Below, one piece after another: positions 61,164-64,000 of a stretch of 64,000 bases of DNA. How positions within the stretch are numbered: the stretch's first letter is position 1; each line of letters begins with the position of its first letter. The stretch is from Actinomycetes bacterium (GTDB lineage: Bacteria; Actinomycetota; Thermoleophilia; Solirubrobacterales; 70-9). The position numbers were made by a program, and so were the translations under genes. The notes under the pieces were generated by a model. The model did not search any database, was not told the DNA's origin, and worked only from the letters and a program-made list of their open reading frames with translations. The stretch is from NCBI GenBank assembly GCA_016861045.1, contig BOKP01000001.1, positions 123,529-187,528 of the forward strand, read 5' to 3'.

Positions 61164-62141
61164 ATGGCGGCCGCGACCAAGGTCCCCGGGTTCGTGCACC
61201 GGCCCGGCCACCACTGCGGCTCGACCGCGCTGCGCAACCTGCTCGCCTTCCACGGCGCCGACGTCAGCGAGGAGCTCGCGTTCGGGCTCGGTGCCGGCGC
61301 CTGCTTCTACTACCTGGCCTCGCCCGACATCTCGCCGACCCGATTCACCAACGGCCGCACCGCCCGGCTCGAGGAGAGCTTCCTCGAGTTGACCGGGGCG
61401 CCGCTCCGGCTCCGGACCGAGGCGGACCCCGGCGCCGCCTGGGAGCGGGCCCGCGATGTGATCGACGCCGGCCGGCCGGTGCTGCTGCTCACCGACCTCT
61501 ACCACCTCGACCATTACGGCAGCTCGGCCCATTTCCCCGGCCATGCGGTGGTGCTCGCCGGCTACGACGACGGGCACGCCTACGTCGCCGACACCTCCTT
61601 CGAGGAGCTGCAGCGGACCTCGCTCGAGGGGCTCGCCCGGGCCCGGCATGAGCAGCACCCGTTCTACCCGCTCGCCGGCCACATGGTCGACCTCCCCGGC
61701 GGGGCGCCCACGGTAGCGGAGCTGCGCGCCGCGGCCCCGGCGGCGATCGCCCGGGCCGCGCGGCTGATGCTCGAGCCCGACATCGACCCGCTCGAGGGTC
61801 TGCCGGCCCTGCGCCGCCTCGCCGCCGAGGTCGGTGGCTGGCCCGAGGCCACCGACGACTGGCGGTGGTCGGCCCGCTTCAACTACCAGGTGATCGAACG
61901 GCGCGGCACCGGCGGCGGCAACTTCCGCGCTCTCTACTCGCGCTTCCTCGCCGAGGTCGGCCACGAGGACGAGGCCGGGCTTGCCGCCGCGGCCGCGAAG
62001 GCCTGGACCGCGCTCGCCGGCGACCTCTTCACGGCCAGCGAGACCGACGAGCCCGACCCCGGCGGCTGGAACCGCATCGCCGCCTCCGCGGCCTCGGTCC
62101 TGGTCGCCGAGGAGCGGCTCTGGAGCGCCCTCAGCCCCTGA
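61164..62141 (+). CDS. BtrH N-terminal-domain/DUF4872 protein
   Basis: 325 residues. GFVHRPGHHCGSTALRNLLAF has the Cys/His pattern of the BtrH N-terminal domain, and FPGHAVVLAGYDDGHAYVAD gives the second active-site strand. BtrH is an acyltransferase in butirosin synthesis that moves an acyl group from a carrier protein. The C-terminal half matches the accompanying DUF4872 region (APAAIARAARLMLEPDIDPL). No biosynthetic cluster surrounds it, so its acyl donor and acceptor are unknown. It may be a stand-alone acyltransferase or peptidase-like enzyme. Confidence 0.8.
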   Translation: MAAATKVPGFVHRPGHHCGSTALRNLLAFHGADVSEELAFGLGAGACFYYLASPDISPTRFTNGRTARLEESFLELTGAPLRLRTEADPGAAWERARDVIDAGRPVLLLTDLYHLDHYGSSAHFPGHAVVLAGYDDGHAYVADTSFEELQRTSLEGLARARHEQHPFYPLAGHMVDLPGGAPTVAELRAAAPAAIARAARLMLEPDIDPLEGLPALRRLAAEVGGWPEATDDWRWSARFNYQVIERRGTGGGNFRALYSRFLAEVGHEDEAGLAAAAAKAWTALAGDLFTASETDEPDPGGWNRIAASAASVLVAEERLWSALSP

Positions 62142-62259
62142 CCCGCTCCCGGGATCGCCACGATTCCGGCCCCGGCCGGGGCTCCGTCGCCGGGCCGCCC
62201 ACCAGGATGGCGGCGAGCCGGAGACGCGGCCAGTGGATGGGATTGGGGTGCATGCGACA

Positions 62260-62286
62260 GAGAACCCGGCCGGTGGCCGGGTTCTC
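62260..62286 (+). terminator. Terminator hairpin after the BtrH-like gene
   Basis: GAGAACCCGGCC and GGCCGGGTTCTC form a perfect 12-bp stem with a three-base loop in the gap between convergent genes. Few U residues follow. Confidence 0.75.
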
Positions 62287-62355
62287 CTGCTGGCTCCCCC
62301 TTCGGCGCTCTCGCCGCGCTTGACCTCCCGCCCGGCCCTTCTCCAGAGCCCTCCC

Positions 62356-62973
62356 CTACCCCGGCTTCACGAGCCGGCTGAAGGAGCCGAACCAGGGGCC
62401 GGAGCGGGACTCGAGGACCAGCCCCGCCTCGGCGCCGAGCCGCTCGACCTCGGCCGGGGTGGTGAAGTGCGGGTCGCCGAAGAGCTCGCCGACGACGAGC
62501 CGGCCGCCGGGGCGGAGGACCCGGGCGATCTCAGCCATCGCCGAGCGCCGGTCGGCGATCTCCCCGAGCACGGTCGTCAGGACGACCGCGTCGACCGAGG
62601 AGTCGGGGTAGGGGAGGGAGGCGGCGTCGCCGCGCGTCGGCGACAGGTTGGCGACGCCGCGCTCGGCGGCCCGCCGCATGACGTGGTCGAGCATCTCCTG
62701 CTGGATGTCGAAGAGCTCGATCCGGCCGTCGGGCGCGACCCAGCCGGCGAGCTCGAGCGAGTAGTAGCCGGTGCCGGGGCCGAGCTCGAGGATCGCCTCG
62801 CCGGAACGGGGGGCGAGCACGTCGCGGAGGCGCTCGCGGGTGATCAGCGGGTGCGGCGCCTCGACCCAGAAGCGCTGCGAGTAGGGGCAGGCCGAGGGGT
62901 TTCGCCGCCACCACAGCGCGGCCGCGAGGACCGCGGCGAGCACTGTGCCGATCAGAAGCCGGGCGCGCCTCAG
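62356..62973 (-). CDS. Membrane-anchored class I methyltransferase, probable CTG start
   Basis: 205 residues. AILELGPGTGYYSLELAGWV (motif I), ELFDIQQEMLDHVM and DAVVLTTVLGEI are the SAM-binding motifs; RVLRPGGRLVVGELFGDPHF follows. A start at CTG 62973 adds RRARLLIGTVLAAVLAAAL. This is a membrane anchor with a positively charged N-terminal flank, which a GTG start at 62943 would remove. The CTG overlaps the upstream stop as CTGA and has AAGGT six bases before it. Substrate unknown, possibly lipid or quinone. Confidence 0.82.
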   Translation of the reverse strand: MRRARLLIGTVLAAVLAAALWWRRNPSACPYSQRFWVEAPHPLITRERLRDVLAPRSGEAILELGPGTGYYSLELAGWVAPDGRIELFDIQQEMLDHVMRRAAERGVANLSPTRGDAASLPYPDSSVDAVVLTTVLGEIADRRSAMAEIARVLRPGGRLVVGELFGDPHFTTPAEVERLGAEAGLVLESRSGPWFGSFSRLVKPG

Positions 62974-63179
62974 AAGCCGACCTTGTGCTCGTCGCCGGCG
63001 GTCTTGATGAAGACGAGCTTGTCGAGGAAGAGCTCGACCTCGGCGTCGTCGCTGCGCAGGCGGTGCCAGCCGCCGCGCTGGAGCGCCGCGCGGAGTGACT
63101 CGAGCTCCTCGTCGGAGACCCGAAGGGCGAGCACCTGCCCGCCGTCGAACCCGATCTCGATCTTTCGCGCGGCAGCCAT
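62970..63179 (-). CDS. DUF3107-like small protein
   Basis: 69 residues. KIEIGFDGGQVLALRVSDEE begins the protein and LDKLVFIKTAGDEHKVGF ends it. DUF3107 proteins end similarly in a VGF(G) tail and are a small actinobacterial family of unknown function. The start overlaps the methylmalonyl-CoA epimerase gene by one base (TGATG) and its stop overlaps the methyltransferase gene. It is thus in the middle of a three-gene operon. Confidence 0.65.
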   Translation of the reverse strand: MAAARKIEIGFDGGQVLALRVSDEELESLRAALQRGGWHRLRSDDAEVELFLDKLVFIKTAGDEHKVGF

Positions 63180-63583
63180 CAGGCGTGTGGCTCGACGATC
63201 TCGGTCAGCACGCCGCCGGTCGAGCGCGGGTGCAGGAAGGCGACGCGGCTCCCGCGGATGCCGGTGCGGGGGCGCTCGTCGATCAGCGCGATCCCGGCGC
63301 CGGTGAGCTGCCCGAGCGTGGCCTCGATGTCGGCGACCGCGTAGGCGACGTGGTGCAGGCCCGGCCCCTTGCGGGCGAGGAACCTGCCGACCGGGGTGTC
63401 CTCGGCGAGCGGGCTGAGCAGCTCGACGTGGCCGTCGCCGACATCGAGCAGGGCCGCTTCGACGCCCTGCTCGGCGACGACCTCGCGGTGGACCGCCGGC
63501 ATCCCCAGCGTGCCTTCGTAGAGCGAGATCGAGGCCTCGAGGTCCTCGACCGCGACGCCGACGTGGTCGATCCGGTCCAGCAT
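63179..63583 (-). CDS. mce: Methylmalonyl-CoA epimerase
   Basis: 134 residues of the vicinal-oxygen-chelate fold. MLDRIDHVGVAVEDLEASIS gives the first metal His. DVGDGHVELLSPLAEDTPV, GPGLHHVAYAVADIE and TEIVEPHA hold the other ligands and catalytic Glu. It interconverts the R and S forms of methylmalonyl-CoA in propionate and odd-chain fatty acid metabolism. No mutase gene is here. A TAGACT hexamer eight bases above the ATG contains the stop codon of the preceding ftsH gene. Confidence 0.9.
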   Translation of the reverse strand: MLDRIDHVGVAVEDLEASISLYEGTLGMPAVHREVVAEQGVEAALLDVGDGHVELLSPLAEDTPVGRFLARKGPGLHHVAYAVADIEATLGQLTGAGIALIDERPRTGIRGSRVAFLHPRSTGGVLTEIVEPHA

Positions 63584-63591
63584 TCGGGCGC

Positions 63592-63597
63592 AGTCTA
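63592..63597 (-). promoter_or_regulatory. Leaderless -10 element for mce, overlapping the ftsH stop codon
   Basis: TAGACT on the minus strand is eight bases before the mce ATG; its first three bases are the ftsH stop codon. Confidence 0.4.
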
Positions 63598-64000
63598 TTC
63601 GCCGTCGGCGGCGCTCCGGACGACCGCCGGCGGCCGTGGGTCGGAGGCGCTGCGCCCGGCCATGATCGCGACGATCTCGTAGCGCTCGATGACCTCGTCG
63701 TCGAGCAGCCTGTTGGCGATCTCGTCGAGCAGGTCGCGATGGTCGCTGAGCAGCCGGTGGGCGCCACGGTAGGCCTCCTCGGCGATCTCGTTGACCTCCT
63801 CGTCACGCCGCTGGCGCATCATCTCGGAGACGTTCCAGTCGTTCGCCGGAACCTGGTGAGAGCGGATCGAGGTCCCCATTCCGTACTCGTAGACCATCGA
63901 GCGGGCGATCGCGGTCACCTTCGCGAGATCGTCGGAGGCGCCGGTGGTGACCCGCCCGAACCGGATCTGCTCGGCGACCCGCCCGGCGAGCAGGACCTTC
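63595..64000 (-). CDS. ftsH: ATP-dependent zinc metalloprotease FtsH, C-terminal part (runs off the window end)
   Basis: The 134 residues present are the end of the M41 peptidase domain: VLLAGRVAEQIRFGRVTTGA and SDDLAKVTAIARSMVYEYGM are family hallmarks, with EEAYRGAHRLLSDHRDLLDE later. The HEAGH zinc site and AAA module lie beyond the window. FtsH degrades membrane and regulatory proteins. The tail after LLDDEVIERYEIVAIMAG is short and polar. Confidence 0.92.
   Translation of the reverse strand, partial: KVLLAGRVAEQIRFGRVTTGASDDLAKVTAIARSMVYEYGMGTSIRSHQVPANDWNVSEMMRQRRDEEVNEIAEEAYRGAHRLLSDHRDLLDEIANRLLDDEVIERYEIVAIMAGRSASDPRPPAVVRSAADGE

Overview
The window is a very GC-rich stretch of actinobacterial chromosome. 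PAC2 and DUF3107-type proteins, a 7Fe ferredoxin, GroES-GroEL behind a CIRCE element, and many genes apparently read from leaderless TANNNT promoters fit Actinobacteria. The secreted Gly/Asp-repeat proteins and overall style suggest Thermoleophilia (Solirubrobacterales-like), but the lineage is an inference. Genes are densely packed and many neighbours overlap by 1-4 bases. No tRNA, rRNA, CRISPR array or prophage was seen.

Layout. 0-9.3 kb: C-terminal part of an Lhr-type helicase, an RTX-repeat remnant, a methyltransferase, a secreted M23 peptidase, a YbhN-type membrane protein, a two-gene ABC exporter, a small secreted protein and a decayed Nei/Fpg glycosylase. 9.3-12 kb: a secreted-protein gene split by an IS256-family element. 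12-20.7 kb: Crp/Fnr regulator, ASCH and SRPBCC proteins, the CIRCE-controlled groES-groEL operon, an NAD(P)-binding protein, ferredoxin, a PAP2 phosphatase, an Mrp Fe-S carrier and a histone-H1-like coiled-coil protein. 20.8-29.2 kb: inositol-phosphatase-like protein, a UvrD-like helicase/nuclease with an altered Walker A lysine, a decayed patch, PAC2, an OB/HD nuclease and an intact RTX-type secreted protein. 29.2-40 kb: ArfB with two half-size TauE/SafE proteins, trehalose-phosphatase, PolX, a dolichol-phosphate-mannose-synthase-like enzyme, thioredoxin, isoleucyl-tRNA synthetase and fumarase.

40-52 kb is the most interesting part. It holds a flippase, glycosyltransferases, an alkaline-phosphatase-superfamily enzyme, a Gfo/Idh oxidoreductase, a UDP-galactopyranose-mutase-like flavoprotein and a GT-C-like membrane protein, followed by a complete FbpABC-type ferric iron transporter. 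Both divergent promoter regions here carry nearly the same DtxR/IdeR-like palindrome (TTAGGTAT[G/C]CCTAAC). This suggests that glycoconjugate assembly and iron uptake are controlled together by iron. 52-64 kb: a large secreted protein, MsrA, an aldehyde dehydrogenase, a CrtC/tocopherol-cyclase-like protein, a transglycosylase/carboxypeptidase-like wall enzyme, YchF, PAP2, a BtrH-like protein, and an ftsH-mce-DUF3107-methyltransferase run.

Cross-cutting observations are leaderless promoters at about 16 genes, two likely CTG start codons placed in CTGA overlaps, a heptamer repeat inside ileS, and several decayed genes.
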